From the NCBI RefSeq assembly GCF_046237015.1, contig NZ_JBJYIN010000005.1:124001-188000 (forward strand): a stretch of DNA of 64,000 nucleotides, read 5' to 3'. The DNA comes from JBJYIN01 sp046237015. Its GTDB lineage: Bacteria > Pseudomonadota > Gammaproteobacteria > Enterobacterales > Enterobacteriaceae. Each line of letters begins with the position of its first letter. Within the stretch, counting starts at the first letter, position 1. Under the pieces are notes generated by a model. The model saw only the letters and a list, made by a program, of their open reading frames with translations, made no database searches and was not told the origin of the DNA. Below are positions 8,581-18,169 of this stretch, in pieces. A program made the position numbers and the translations under genes.

Positions 8581-9936
8581 ATGAATAATAATGATAACAT
8601 TGGAGCAAGACTCGACCGGTTACCTATTTCTAGTTTCCATTACAAAATTTTTAGCATTATCGGTACTGCCCTGCTCACCACAGGGTTTTTGAGTTACTCT
8701 GGCAATGTCGTTCTGGCCAAACTCATCAGTAACGGATGGTCGAACAATTATCTGAATGCCGCGTTTACCTCAGCCATGATGTTTGGTTATTTTGTCGGCT
8801 CATTGAGCGCGGGTTTTATTGGTGATTGTCTTGGCAGACGTAAGGCCTTCCGTATTAATTTACTTATCGTCGGTATTTCCGCCACGGCTGCGTCATTTTC
8901 ACCCAATATGTATTGGCTTATTTTTTTCCGCGCCTTGATGGGAACTGGTATGGGCGCATTAATTATGGTTGGCTATGCATCATTCGCCGAATTCATTCCG
9001 GCAGCGATCAGAGGGAAGTGGTCTGCCCGACTCTCTTTTGTTGGTAATTGGGCTCCGCCTTTATCTGCGGCTATTGGCGTTGTCGTTATTTCATTTCTCA
9101 GTTGGCGTATTATGTTTTTGTTAGGCGGTTGCGCCATGTTAGTAGCGTGGTTGCTGTCTTCCACTTATTTTATTGAATCACCACGATGGCTGGCAAAAAA
9201 AGGGCAACGCGATTTAGCAGAAGCCAGTATGTTGAGAATAGAAAAAAGTATTGAAGAAGAAAAGAAAATCATACTGAATGCCCCTTATGTAACGGTCAGC
9301 CCTTCACCTCAAGAGGACAGTGATGACTCTTTCTGGGTGCTTTTTAAGGGCAGCATGTTACAAAGAACATTAGTCGCGATCACGGTACTTATTGCCATGA
9401 ATATATCGCTTTATACGATTACCGTGTGGATCCCAACAATCTTTGTCAATTCTGGTATAGAGGTAACACATTCTATTTTTATGACGGCGGTTATCATGCT
9501 TGGCGCACCAGCCGGTATATTCGTAACAACATTGATTATTGATAAACTACCGCGAAAATGGTTCGGTTCTTGTTTATTAATTATTATCGCTATATTGGGA
9601 TACATTTATTCACTGCAACAAACCGATACCGCCATTATCCTCTATGGCCTGGTCATGATTTTTTTCCTCTATATGTATGTCTGCTTCGCTTCAGCCGTTT
9701 ATATTCCAGAATTATGGCCGACACATATGAGGTTGAGAGGCTCAGGCCTTGTTAATGCGATAGGCCGCATCATCGCGGTTTTCACACCTTACGGGGTGGC
9801 TGCATTATTAACACATTACGGCTCTGTCATGGTTTTTATAATTCTGGGAACACTACTCGTCACCTGTTCAGTGATCATACTGTTCTTTGGCGTCGAAACG
9901 AGAATGGTCTCATTGGAAGAAATCGCCAACTTATAA
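8581..9936 (+). CDS. MFS transporter, paralogue of the 1798-3186 permease
   Basis: 451-aa major facilitator permease with about twelve hydrophobic segments. It has GDCLGRRKA after TM2, the IESPRWL motif after TM6 and the N-terminal GARLDRLP shared with the permease at 1798, so the two are paralogues. I place the start at ATG 8581, which has GAGG eight bases upstream; a longer frame from GTG 8518 begins inside a repeat relic. It stands alone, convergent with the LysR gene. It may transport a compound related to the substrate of the upstream operon. Confidence 0.83.
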   Translation: MNNNDNIGARLDRLPISSFHYKIFSIIGTALLTTGFLSYSGNVVLAKLISNGWSNNYLNAAFTSAMMFGYFVGSLSAGFIGDCLGRRKAFRINLLIVGISATAASFSPNMYWLIFFRALMGTGMGALIMVGYASFAEFIPAAIRGKWSARLSFVGNWAPPLSAAIGVVVISFLSWRIMFLLGGCAMLVAWLLSSTYFIESPRWLAKKGQRDLAEASMLRIEKSIEEEKKIILNAPYVTVSPSPQEDSDDSFWVLFKGSMLQRTLVAITVLIAMNISLYTITVWIPTIFVNSGIEVTHSIFMTAVIMLGAPAGIFVTTLIIDKLPRKWFGSCLLIIIAILGYIYSLQQTDTAIILYGLVMIFFLYMYVCFASAVYIPELWPTHMRLRGSGLVNAIGRIIAVFTPYGVAALLTHYGSVMVFIILGTLLVTCSVIILFFGVETRMVSLEEIANL

Positions 9937-9973
9937 TGACCGATATACATGGTGCAACAGGTAACAATTCGTC

Positions 9974-10882
9974 CTACTGCGTCATCGTCCGCCAGCGTGG
10001 GTCGTGCGCAAACCATTCCACCAGAAAATCCAGTAAAGCACGTAGCGTCGCAGGCATCTGGCGGCGCGACATGTAAATGCCATAAATCCCCATGTCCTGG
10101 GGATGGTATTCCGGTAAAAGCATCACCAGTTGACCACTGGCAAGATAGTGGGAGACGGAATAACGAGGCTGTAGCGTGATGCCTGCACCTTCTAATGCGC
10201 CGGACAAGAGAACCTGTGACTCATTGGCACTGAGATTGCCGCTGACCGGGATAGTGAAGTTCTCTTCCCCCTGCGAAAAATGCCACAGGCTTTTACCAAA
10301 ATAGGTATAGGTAAGGCAGTTATGAATAGATAAATCAGTGAGTTTTTTCGGTATACCGTGTGTATTTAAATAGGCGGGAGACGCACATAATACCGATTCA
10401 CAGCAAGCCAATGAGCGGGCAATTAAATTCGGATCCAGCGCGTTGGTAATACGCAGCGCCAGATCAATACGATCCTCAACCAAATTTACGGCACGGTTAC
10501 TCATTTGCAGATCGATCGCCACCTTAGGATAACGATGCAAAAACTCAGTGACGGCTACGCCCAGTGCCATTTGTGCCAGAGACTGCGAACAACTGATACG
10601 TAGCAAACCGCTTAATTCCGCCGCTTCCGTCTGCGTTTCGGCATGCATGTCTGCGGTAAGTGCCAGCACTGCACGGCAACGAGCCAGCGCTTTTTCACCC
10701 GCGTCCGTCAGGCTGAGTTTACGCGTTGTTCGATGCAACAGACGAGCCCCTGCCCACTGCTCCATCTCCGCCAGATAGCGGGTAATCATGGCCCGGGACA
10801 TATCCATGGTTTCTGCGGCAGCAATCATGCTGCCACGTTCAACGATAGTCACAAACACTTCAGCCGCCGTCAGACGATCCAT
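9974..10882 (-). CDS. LysR-family transcriptional regulator
   Basis: 302-aa LTTR with the N-terminal winged HTH (MDRLTAAEVFVTIVERGSM, then RAMITRYLAEMEQWAGARLL) and a C-terminal substrate-binding domain. It belongs to the subgroup typified by short-leader regulators that control a divergent gene. It is divergent from the MBL-fold/DsbA-family pair; the 106-bp spacer contains two direct ATGCAACA repeats (10897 and 10940), which could be binding half-sites. Effector unknown. Confidence 0.87.
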   Translation of the reverse strand: MDRLTAAEVFVTIVERGSMIAAAETMDMSRAMITRYLAEMEQWAGARLLHRTTRKLSLTDAGEKALARCRAVLALTADMHAETQTEAAELSGLLRISCSQSLAQMALGVAVTEFLHRYPKVAIDLQMSNRAVNLVEDRIDLALRITNALDPNLIARSLACCESVLCASPAYLNTHGIPKKLTDLSIHNCLTYTYFGKSLWHFSQGEENFTIPVSGNLSANESQVLLSGALEGAGITLQPRYSVSHYLASGQLVMLLPEYHPQDMGIYGIYMSRRQMPATLRALLDFLVEWFAHDPRWRTMTQ

Positions 10883-10988
10883 AATTAGCTCGATTTATGC
10901 AACAAACAATTCACCATTTCGCGGTTTTTCGCACGATTAATGCAACATAACATAAACCCCACTTCCTACATACCCAGAGGTTCCTAAT

Positions 10989-11870
10989 ATGTCTAAATCT
11001 ACTTTATTTACCGTTTCCCTACTCACCGCATTGATGGGTCTGGCGTCAGCGACAAACGCAGCAACGCTAAAAGTTGAGGTATTTAATCCAGGTGAGGCCA
11101 GCATTTTCCCAGTATCTTCTGAAATTATCAGCGGCGAAAAAGAAGTGGTTCTGATCGATGCTCAGTTCCAGCGTAACGATGCTCAAACGCTGGTTGAACG
11201 CATCAAAGCAACAGGCAAAAAGCTAACCACCGTGTACATCAGCCACTCCGATCCTGATTACTACTTCGGTCTGGACGTCATTAAAGCCGCATTTCCAGAT
11301 GCCAAAATTATTGCAACACCAGCAACGATTGATGCCATTAACGCTAGCAAAGACGGGAAAGTCGCACATTGGGGACCGGTTCTGAAAGAAAATGCGCCAA
11401 AAGAGATCATCGTCCCGCAACCACTAGAAGGCGACAGTTTTACCGTTGACGGAGAAAAGCTGGAAGTGAAAGGCCTGACAGGCCCCACGCCGGATCGTAC
11501 TTACGTCTGGATCCCGTCGCTTAAAGCGGTTGTCGGCGGCATTCCAGTCTCTGCCAATATTCATGTGTGGGTTGCGGATACCCAAACGCCGGAATCTCGC
11601 GTTCACTGGCGCGACACGCTGAAATCAATTGAAGCGCTGAAACCGACGACTGTCGTACCAGGCCATTTCATCGCACCAACGGATTACACATTGAAAAACG
11701 TGACGTTCACGTTGCAATACTTGGACACACTGGAAAAAGAGTTGGTAAAAACGAAGAATGCTGCCGAATTAATCGACGTGATGAAAAAACACTACCCTAC
11801 TCTGAAAGAAGAATCAGGTCTTGAACTCGGGGCCAAAGTTCTGAAAGGCGAAATGAAGTGGCCACAGTAA
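10989..11870 (+). CDS. Exported MBL-fold protein with altered metal motif
   Basis: 293-aa metallo-beta-lactamase-fold protein with a Sec signal peptide (about residues 1-25, ending SATNAA). The fold is recognisable from VLIDAQF and the Gly-His motif VVPGHFI. The usual HxHxDH metal motif reads HSDPDY here (ISHSDPDYYFG), so the second and last histidines are replaced by Asp and Tyr. Metal content and activity are therefore uncertain. It may bind a single metal or have lost hydrolase activity. Its 3' end overlaps the next gene by 13 bp. It is divergent from the LysR gene that probably regulates it. Confidence 0.8.
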   Translation: MSKSTLFTVSLLTALMGLASATNAATLKVEVFNPGEASIFPVSSEIISGEKEVVLIDAQFQRNDAQTLVERIKATGKKLTTVYISHSDPDYYFGLDVIKAAFPDAKIIATPATIDAINASKDGKVAHWGPVLKENAPKEIIVPQPLEGDSFTVDGEKLEVKGLTGPTPDRTYVWIPSLKAVVGGIPVSANIHVWVADTQTPESRVHWRDTLKSIEALKPTTVVPGHFIAPTDYTLKNVTFTLQYLDTLEKELVKTKNAAELIDVMKKHYPTLKEESGLELGAKVLKGEMKWPQ

Positions 11871-12514
11871 AACTGCATTATATTTATGATCCTTTGTGCG
11901 GCTGGTGCTATGGCGCCGCCCCATTGGCACTAACCGCTCAGGAAATCGCTGGATTGGAATTGATCCTCCACGGCGGCGGTATGATGACCGGTAGTAACAG
12001 CCGGACGATCACGCCAGAGTGGCACGATTATGTGATCCCTCACGATCGTCGTATCGCACAGATGACTGGGCAACCCTTCAGCGATAATTATTACGAAGGG
12101 TTACTGCGGGATACCAGCGTAGTGCTGGACTCTGCCCCGCCGATCGCTGCGGTGCTAACAGCGGAAGCGATGGCTCACAAAGGTATGACAATGCTGTACC
12201 AGATCGAACGAGCACACTATGTTGACGGACGCAAAATCGCCGACACTACCGTGCTGCGCCAATGTGCGGAGGAGATCGGTCTGGACGGTGACGCCTTCAG
12301 CACGGAGTTCGCCTTTATTCAGGCAGACGCATTGTCAAAACATATCGGTGCCAGCCGGGAGTTGCTGGCGAAAGTACGTGGACAAGGCTTCCCTACTTTT
12401 GTACTGGAAGATGCCAACGGGAATGTCCAGACAATCCCAGCGGCACACTACCTTGGTCAGGTAGACGCGTGGCGTGGCGTGCTGACACAGATGGTCAACC
12501 ACTCCGCTGCATAA
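11858..12514 (+). CDS. DsbA-family (FrnE-like) thioredoxin-fold protein
   Basis: 218-aa thioredoxin-fold protein with an active site YDPLCGWCYG near residue 15 (CxxC) and a cis-Pro region QGFPTFVLE near the C-terminus. No signal peptide is seen, so it is probably cytosolic, like FrnE-type oxidoreductases. It starts at GTG 11858 inside the end of the MBL gene, which implies translational coupling. The pair forms a two-gene operon. A strong terminator follows at 12537-12567. Substrate unknown. Confidence 0.85.
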   Translation: MATVKLHYIYDPLCGWCYGAAPLALTAQEIAGLELILHGGGMMTGSNSRTITPEWHDYVIPHDRRIAQMTGQPFSDNYYEGLLRDTSVVLDSAPPIAAVLTAEAMAHKGMTMLYQIERAHYVDGRKIADTTVLRQCAEEIGLDGDAFSTEFAFIQADALSKHIGASRELLAKVRGQGFPTFVLEDANGNVQTIPAAHYLGQVDAWRGVLTQMVNHSAA

Positions 12515-12536
12515 GCGTTCTCATCAGCCTTCTCAA

Positions 12537-12567
12537 GGGAGCAAGCCGACAAGCTTGCTCCCTTTTT
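12537..12567 (+). terminator. Rho-independent terminator
   Basis: Nine-bp stem GGGAGCAAG/CTTGCTCCC with an 8-nt loop followed by TTTTT, 23 bp after the DsbA-family stop codon. Confidence 0.85.
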
Positions 12568-12726
12568 CTCATTCCCAATGCTGCCCTATATCATTTTAAA
12601 TTAACGAGTTATTCCGTTAAAATATTCCTCGTAGCCAATCAACTCATTACCGCGTGCACGATTCATCGGTATCGCGAATATGGCCGTTAAGAACAGATTG
12701 TTTAAGAACCGTTATTTTTATTCGTT

Positions 12727-12747
12727 GCGCCTTATCGGCGCTTTTTT
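12727..12747 (+). terminator. Short hairpin with T run upstream of the Sel1 gene
   Basis: GCGCC-TTATC-GGCGC followed by six T. It lies 23 bp before the start of the Sel1-repeat gene, so it could be a terminator or an attenuator-like element in that leader. Confidence 0.45.
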
Positions 12748-12769
12748 ATTAAAATGTGAAGGATTACAC

Positions 12770-13474
12770 ATGAAATTCATCTCGTTATTTTTTGCCACCG
12801 TACTCTCACTTTCGCTGTCCACGGCATACGCCGCAGCCAACGACGTTGAGAATAAGTCCCTCGCAGAAATACAGCAGCTTGCGAATGAAGGGAATGCAGA
12901 CGCACAATTGGCACTGGGCGATAGGTACTATCAAGGATATGAGGTGGAGGAAAATTACGAGCAGGCAAAAGCCTGGTACATGAAAGCAGCGGAGCAAGGC
13001 AACGCCGATGCGCAATATGAACTTGGTGCCATGTATTTTGACGAACAAGAATCAGCTAAAGCGATCCCATGGTTTAAAAAATCCGCAGCCCAAGGCAATG
13101 CTGATGCACAATTTCGACTTGGTACTATGTATATCAATGGATTTGGTACAGCGCCAAACTATAAGACTGGGTTTGCATACATAAAAAACGCGGCGGAGAA
13201 CAATCTGCAAGGCGCACAGCTTGCGTTAGCAGGACTATATCTCGATGGGATTGGGGTTAATAAGAATGATGCACAGACTTATTTTTGGTTCGCCATATTC
13301 AATAGAGGTGAAAAAAATAACGAATTGCTCGAACACCCAGAAATAAAAAAGTTAATTCAGATACTTGAGGAAAGAACACGGCAAATAGAAAAAAACATGT
13401 CACAAAACGAGCTTCAGGAATCTAAGCGTTTACAGAACGAATTTATCAGTAAGCACAAGAATAACGAACAATAA
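12770..13474 (+). CDS. Exported Sel1/TPR-repeat protein
   Basis: 234-aa protein with a signal peptide (about residues 1-22, ending TAYAA) and about four Sel1-like repeats: units beginning NADAQLALGDRYY, NADAQYELGAMYF, NADAQFRLGTMYI and LQGAQLALAGLYL. The tail is charged and probably helical. The start at ATG 12770 has AAGG upstream and begins the signal peptide; a longer in-frame start at 12680 would bury it. Sel1 proteins act as periplasmic scaffolds; no specific partner can be named. Monocistronic, with a terminator after it. Confidence 0.83.
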   Translation: MKFISLFFATVLSLSLSTAYAAANDVENKSLAEIQQLANEGNADAQLALGDRYYQGYEVEENYEQAKAWYMKAAEQGNADAQYELGAMYFDEQESAKAIPWFKKSAAQGNADAQFRLGTMYINGFGTAPNYKTGFAYIKNAAENNLQGAQLALAGLYLDGIGVNKNDAQTYFWFAIFNRGEKNNELLEHPEIKKLIQILEERTRQIEKNMSQNELQESKRLQNEFISKHKNNEQ

Positions 13475-13507
13475 CGCACGACGTTGACAAACCGTTTGTC
13501 TGTTTAC

Positions 13508-13534
13508 AGGTCGCCTCATGAGTCGACCTTTTTT
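13508..13534 (+). terminator. Rho-independent terminator
   Basis: Stem AGGTCG/CGACCT with a loop that is itself a CTCATGAG palindrome, followed by a T run. It lies 34 bp after the Sel1 gene. Confidence 0.65.
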
Positions 13535-13738
13535 GTTGCCTGCTGATACAACACCCACCCCACCCTATCCCCACAGAATAGCCATGATGAATAATGCCCT
13601 CAGCGAGAAATCCGTTCGCTATGTTATAGTGGACTGTACTCCCAGTTTGGGACCTGAGACAAAAAGGTTACAGGGATGCTGACAATGCGCCAATCCGGCC
13701 ACACCGCCAGAAACACATGAAACGATGACTGACAAGCT

Positions 13739-14761
13739 ATGACCGACGTAAAATCAGGTAAAAACAACGCAATATCAACCGACTCCCGCACTGCTAACCT
13801 TAATCGCTTTTCCGTGGCTCCCATGCTGGACTGGACGGATCGCCACTGCCGTTATTTTCTCCGCCAGCTCAGCCGACATACTTTGCTCTACACCGAAATG
13901 GTGACAACCGGTGCGATTATTCACGGTAAAGGGGACTATCTGGCGTATAGCGAGGAAGAACATCCGTTAGCACTGCAACTGGGCGGCAGCGATCCGCAAG
14001 CGCTGGCGCAGTGTGCGTCTTTGGCGGAACAACGCGGCTACGATGAAATCAACCTGAATGTGGGCTGCCCATCCGATCGGGTACAAAACGGTCGTTTCGG
14101 TGCTTGCCTGATGGGAGAAGCTGCGCTGGTTGCAGACTGCCTCAAGGCAATGAAAGATCGGGTGTCGATCCCTGTGACGGTGAAAACACGTATCGGTATC
14201 GACGATCAAGATAGTTATGCATTCCTGTGTGATTTTATCCAAACGGTTTCCGAACGCGGCGGCTGCGATACGTTTATCGTCCATGCACGTAAAGCCTGGT
14301 TATCTGGCCTGAGTCCCAAAGAAAACCGGGAAATCCCACCACTGGACTACCCGCGCGTTTATCAGCTAAAACGTGACTTCCCCGCGCTAACCATCGCCAT
14401 CAATGGCGGCGTCAAAACGCTGGAAGAAGCTAAAACACATTTACAACATTTGGATGGCGTGATGGTGGGACGTGAAGCCTACCAGAACCCCGGCATCCTG
14501 GCGCAGGTAGATCGAGAGCTATTTGGCGAACAGGCGGCCAACCCGGATATCGTTTCCGTCGTCAAATCCCTGTACCCCTATATCGAACGCGAATTATCAA
14601 ATGGGGCGGCTTTAGGCCATATTACCCGTCATATGCTTGGCTTGTTTCAGGGGATACCGGGAGCACGCCAATGGCGGCGTTATCTGAGCGAAAATGCGCA
14701 TAAACCCGGCGCGGATGCCAGCGTCGTCGAACGTGCATTATGTCTGGTCAATCCTTCGTGA
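13739..14761 (+). CDS. dusA: tRNA-dihydrouridine(20/20a) synthase
   Basis: 340-aa FMN enzyme that reduces U20 and U20a in the D-loop of tRNA. The N-terminus SVAPMLDWTDRHCRYF, the substrate-loop NVGCPSDRVQNGRFGACLM with catalytic Cys, KTRIGIDD, FIVHARKAW and INGGV are characteristic of DusA. Length is close to E. coli DusA with a short N-terminal extension. The dusA-pspG order is as in E. coli. A terminator follows at 14776-14822. Confidence 0.95.
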   Translation: MTDVKSGKNNAISTDSRTANLNRFSVAPMLDWTDRHCRYFLRQLSRHTLLYTEMVTTGAIIHGKGDYLAYSEEEHPLALQLGGSDPQALAQCASLAEQRGYDEINLNVGCPSDRVQNGRFGACLMGEAALVADCLKAMKDRVSIPVTVKTRIGIDDQDSYAFLCDFIQTVSERGGCDTFIVHARKAWLSGLSPKENREIPPLDYPRVYQLKRDFPALTIAINGGVKTLEEAKTHLQHLDGVMVGREAYQNPGILAQVDRELFGEQAANPDIVSVVKSLYPYIERELSNGAALGHITRHMLGLFQGIPGARQWRRYLSENAHKPGADASVVERALCLVNPS

Positions 14762-14775
14762 CACACTGAGAAAGG

Positions 14776-14822
14776 GACGAATAGCGCAGTTCGTCATAAA
14801 AAAACTAACTATTCGTCTTTTT
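14776..14822 (+). terminator. Terminator after dusA
   Basis: Nine-bp stem GACGAATAG/CTATTCGTC with a 24-nt loop followed by TTTTT. Confidence 0.6.
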
Positions 14823-14889
14823 GACTAACTTCCATTTATTGCTCTTCCGGCTATTGCTGATACATCAATAGGTTATCAGCGATACGTTT

Positions 14890-14905
14890 TGGCATGATTC
14901 TTGTA
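14890..14905 (+). promoter_or_regulatory. Sigma-54 promoter of pspG
   Basis: TGGCATG-N4-TTGTA matches the -24/-12 consensus (TGGCACG-N4-TTGCW) with correct spacing, 67 bp upstream of pspG. In E. coli pspG is transcribed by sigma-54 under PspF, which supports the reading. Confidence 0.85.
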
Positions 14906-14972
14906 ATGACGTGATGGCATCACAAACGATCCAGATAACCGCCATACGGTAATTAGGCCACAGGAGCGCACT

Positions 14973-15245
14973 ATGTTAGAAATTTTCTTTGTTATTGGAT
15001 TCTTTATTATGCTGATGGTCACCGGCGTTTCGCTATTGGGTGTGATCGCCGCATTGTTTATCGCATCGATTTTTATGCTGATTGGCGGACTCTTTGTCGT
15101 TACGCTTAAAGTCCTCCCATGGTTATTGCTGGCTATCGCCGTCGTTTGGGTATGGCGTCGATTTCAGGGACGTCCGGTGTATAACACTCACCGCCATGCT
15201 TATCGCCAATATACCTACCGCAATCGCAGAGGCCGCGAGTGGTAA
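14973..15245 (+). CDS. pspG: Envelope stress protein PspG
   Basis: 90-aa inner-membrane protein of the phage shock response. The N-terminal segment beginning MLEIFFVIGFFIMLMVTGVS and the later segment VLPWLLLAIAVVWV are nearly identical to E. coli PspG; the basic C-terminal tail is longer. Two or three membrane segments. Preceded by a sigma-54 promoter, the expected control. Located between dusA and qor as in E. coli. Confidence 0.93.
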   Translation: MLEIFFVIGFFIMLMVTGVSLLGVIAALFIASIFMLIGGLFVVTLKVLPWLLLAIAVVWVWRRFQGRPVYNTHRHAYRQYTYRNRRGREW

Positions 15246-15613
15246 ACATAGCGTAGGGAGAAACAAGTCTAAACCGCGCACAGCAATCCAAATTTAATCA
15301 AAACTGTGCGCCGACAGATATTTTTTCCCGATAACGGCTGCTAGGATGTCGCCACAATTTTTTGCTCGACCTCGCAGGCATTTGTTTTTCAGTGTCAACG
15401 TACAGGCAACGTGAAGTACGGCGGGTGCATTAGCAAAAACAGTTTCATCAGCGTCAGGAGACATAATAGCCACACAGTGGCACCTTCATGACGACGCATC
15501 CGCTGTACCCTACATACAGCTTGATGAAATCAGCGCAATGGCAAAGGCCTTCCTCACGGAAGGCCTTCTGCTTTTTAGCTTTTCTCTTTTCTTAAACCGA
15601 CAACGTATTCCCG
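15246..15613. other. Intergenic region pspG-qor with a repeat relic
   Basis: 368 bp without a gene. At 15404-15430 GGCAACGTGAAGTACGGCGG is a relic of the right end of the MITE-like repeat. The remainder shows only the terminator hairpin listed at 15544-15572. Confidence 0.5.
15544..15572. terminator. Bidirectional terminator hairpin
   Basis: Ten-bp perfect stem AAGGCCTTCC-TCAC-GGAAGGCCTT. It lies at the 3' end of qor (minus strand) and can also stop readthrough from pspG; T-rich sequence follows on the plus strand. Confidence 0.7.
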
Positions 15614-16603
15614 TTACCGTGCAGGTATCAACAGACAAGATCCCTGAGTACGACGACTCTCCAGCGCCTGATGCGCCGCCTGTGCATCGGATAAGGAAAA
15701 AATCTGCTCTGGCGCAACATCGACATTGATCGCTCCGCTGGCAATCAACGAGAAGAGTTCGCTGCTTGCCTGTTCCAATTCGGCACGATTCGTCACATAG
15801 CCAAACAAGGAAGGACGGGTAACGTACAACGAACCTTTCTGGTTGAGTATCCCCAGATTAACGCCGGTTACCGGACCCGATGCATTCCCAAAACTCACCA
15901 TCAATCCACGATGACGCAGACTATCGAGAGAGGCTTCCCAGGTATCTTTCCCCACCGAATCGTACACCACCGGAACCTTGTCACCGTTGGTCAGTTCCAC
16001 GACACGTTGAGCAATATTTTCAGTACGGTAGTTAATCGTAGCCCAGGCCCCCGCCGCTTTAGCGCGTAGTGCCTTTTCATCAGAACCCACGGTGCCAATC
16101 AGCTTTGCTCCTAGCGCTTTTGCCCATTGGCACGCAATCAATCCCACGCCACCTGCCGCTGCATGAAACAGAAACGTTTCATTAGGTTTGATTTCATAGG
16201 TCTGACGCAGCAAATAGTAGACCGTCAATCCCTTGAGAAACGATGCTGCCGCCTGCTCAAAACTGATCGCATCCGGCAGGATGGCAACCCTATCTTGTGC
16301 AACATTGTGCACATCGCTATAGGCTCCGAGCGCGGACTGCGCGTAAACAACGCGATCGCCGACGTTAATGGTATGAACATCAGCCCCCACTTTGGTCACG
16401 ACACCGGCCGCCTCCGTTCCTAGCCCTGATGGCATGGCCGGCGGAGCATATAATCCGCTGCGAATATAGGTATCAATAAAGTTAATACCAATGGCGCGAT
16501 TCTCTACCTGAACTTCACCGGCGGCGGGATCGTTTGGGGTAAAATCGACATATTGAAGCACTTCCGGCCCCCCATGGGTGCCGAACTGAATACGTTTTGC
16601 CAT
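15614..16603 (-). CDS. qor: NADPH:quinone oxidoreductase
   Basis: 329-aa zinc-free medium-chain reductase. MAKRIQFGTHGGPEVLQY at the N-terminus, the nucleotide loop HAAAGGVGLIACQWAKALG and the AMPSGLGTEAAGVV segment match Qor. It lacks structural-zinc cysteines, as expected. It reduces quinones with NADPH in the cytoplasm. It is divergent from dnaB across 126 bp, as in E. coli. Confidence 0.95.
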   Translation of the reverse strand: MAKRIQFGTHGGPEVLQYVDFTPNDPAAGEVQVENRAIGINFIDTYIRSGLYAPPAMPSGLGTEAAGVVTKVGADVHTINVGDRVVYAQSALGAYSDVHNVAQDRVAILPDAISFEQAAASFLKGLTVYYLLRQTYEIKPNETFLFHAAAGGVGLIACQWAKALGAKLIGTVGSDEKALRAKAAGAWATINYRTENIAQRVVELTNGDKVPVVYDSVGKDTWEASLDSLRHRGLMVSFGNASGPVTGVNLGILNQKGSLYVTRPSLFGYVTNRAELEQASSELFSLIASGAINVDVAPEQIFSLSDAQAAHQALESRRTQGSCLLIPAR

Positions 16604-16729
16604 ATCATCTCCTTACCGTGACAGGTTCATTGTCTTACCATAATACGGATTGCAGTATGTCATTTCATACGTTCAGATATACAATGCCTCCTAATTCAAG
16701 GGCAAATCAACCGGTAAAGAACTCGCTTC

Positions 16730-18136
16730 ATGGCAGAAAAAAGACCAACCCATAAATCGAACGAACCCCGTGACCGTCAAATGGAAGGGCTAAAACTTCC
16801 ACCGCACTCGCTGGAAGCGGAGCAATCGGTCTTGGGTGGGCTCATGCTCGATAATGAGCGCTGGGATAATGTCGCGGAGCGCGTCGTTTCTAACGATTTC
16901 TATAACCGCGCACACCGTCTGATCTTCACTGAAATGCAACGTTTGCTGGAAATGAGCAAACCGATCGACCTGATCACGCTATCAGAATCGCTGGAACAAA
17001 AAGGCGAGTTGGAATCCGCTGGCGGTTTTGCCTATCTGGCGGAACTCGCGAAAAACACCCCGAGCGCTGCAAACATCAGCGCTTATGCTGATATCGTGCG
17101 TGAGCGAGCCGTTGTACGTGAGATGATTGCCGTAGCCAATGAAATCGCGGATGCGGGTTACGATCCGCAGGGGCGCAGCAGTGAAGATCTCCTCGATCTC
17201 GCCGAATCCCGCGTGTTCCAGATTGCCGAAAATCGCGCCAGTAAAGATGAAGGGCCGAAAAGCATCGATAGAATTCTGGAAGATACCGTTTCCCGCATCG
17301 AACAACTTTATCAGAAGCCACACGACGGCGTGACCGGCGTGGATACGGGCTATCAGGATCTCAATAAAAAGACTGCGGGCCTGCAAAAATCCGACCTGAT
17401 TATCGTTGCGGCACGTCCATCAATGGGTAAAACAACCTTTGCGATGAACCTGTGTGAACATGCCGCTATGACTCAGGAAAAACCGGTGCTGATCTTCAGC
17501 CTGGAAATGCCCGGCGAGCAGATCATGATGCGTATGCTGGCTTCACTCTCCCGCGTCGACCAAACCCGCATCCGTACCGGCCAGCTAGATGATGAAGATT
17601 GGGCTCGAATTTCTAGCACCATGGGCATATTGCTGGAAAAACGTAACATGTACATTGATGACTCTTCCGGCCTGACACCGACTGAAGTACGTTCCCGTGC
17701 CCGCCGGGTCTTCCGCGAGCATGACGGCCTGAGTCTGATTATGATCGACTATCTACAGTTGATGCGTGTGCCGTCCTTGTCCGATAACCGCACATTGGAA
17801 ATTGCGGAAATATCCCGTTCACTCAAGGCATTAGCAAAAGAATTGCAAGTTCCTGTTGTCGCACTCTCCCAGCTCAACCGAAGCCTGGAGCAACGTGCGG
17901 ATAAACGTCCGGTTAACTCCGATCTCCGTGAGTCAGGCTCTATTGAGCAGGATGCCGACCTGATTATGTTTATCTATCGTGATGAGGTTTATCATGAAAA
18001 CAGCGATCTGAAGGGAATTGCAGAAATTATTTTGGGAAAACAGCGTAACGGCCCGATTGGTTCCGTGCGCTTGACCTTTAACGGGCAGTGGTCGCGCTTC
18101 GATAACTATGCCGGTCCACAATACGATGATGAATAG
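16730..18136 (+). CDS. dnaB: Replicative DNA helicase
   Basis: 468-aa hexameric 5'-3' helicase of the replisome. The N-terminal domain begins PHSLEAEQSVLGGLM; the RecA-like C-terminal domain has Walker A RPSMGKTTFAMN near residue 230, Walker B LIMIDYLQLM near 340, and the QLNRSLEQRADKRP and DLRESGSIEQDAD segments. Length matches E. coli DnaB (471 aa) and no intein is present. alr follows 33 bp downstream. Confidence 0.98.
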   Translation: MAEKRPTHKSNEPRDRQMEGLKLPPHSLEAEQSVLGGLMLDNERWDNVAERVVSNDFYNRAHRLIFTEMQRLLEMSKPIDLITLSESLEQKGELESAGGFAYLAELAKNTPSAANISAYADIVRERAVVREMIAVANEIADAGYDPQGRSSEDLLDLAESRVFQIAENRASKDEGPKSIDRILEDTVSRIEQLYQKPHDGVTGVDTGYQDLNKKTAGLQKSDLIIVAARPSMGKTTFAMNLCEHAAMTQEKPVLIFSLEMPGEQIMMRMLASLSRVDQTRIRTGQLDDEDWARISSTMGILLEKRNMYIDDSSGLTPTEVRSRARRVFREHDGLSLIMIDYLQLMRVPSLSDNRTLEIAEISRSLKALAKELQVPVVALSQLNRSLEQRADKRPVNSDLRESGSIEQDADLIMFIYRDEVYHENSDLKGIAEIILGKQRNGPIGSVRLTFNGQWSRFDNYAGPQYDDE

Positions 18137-18169
18137 CGCACAATAATCCCTCTGCGTTAAGGATAAAGA

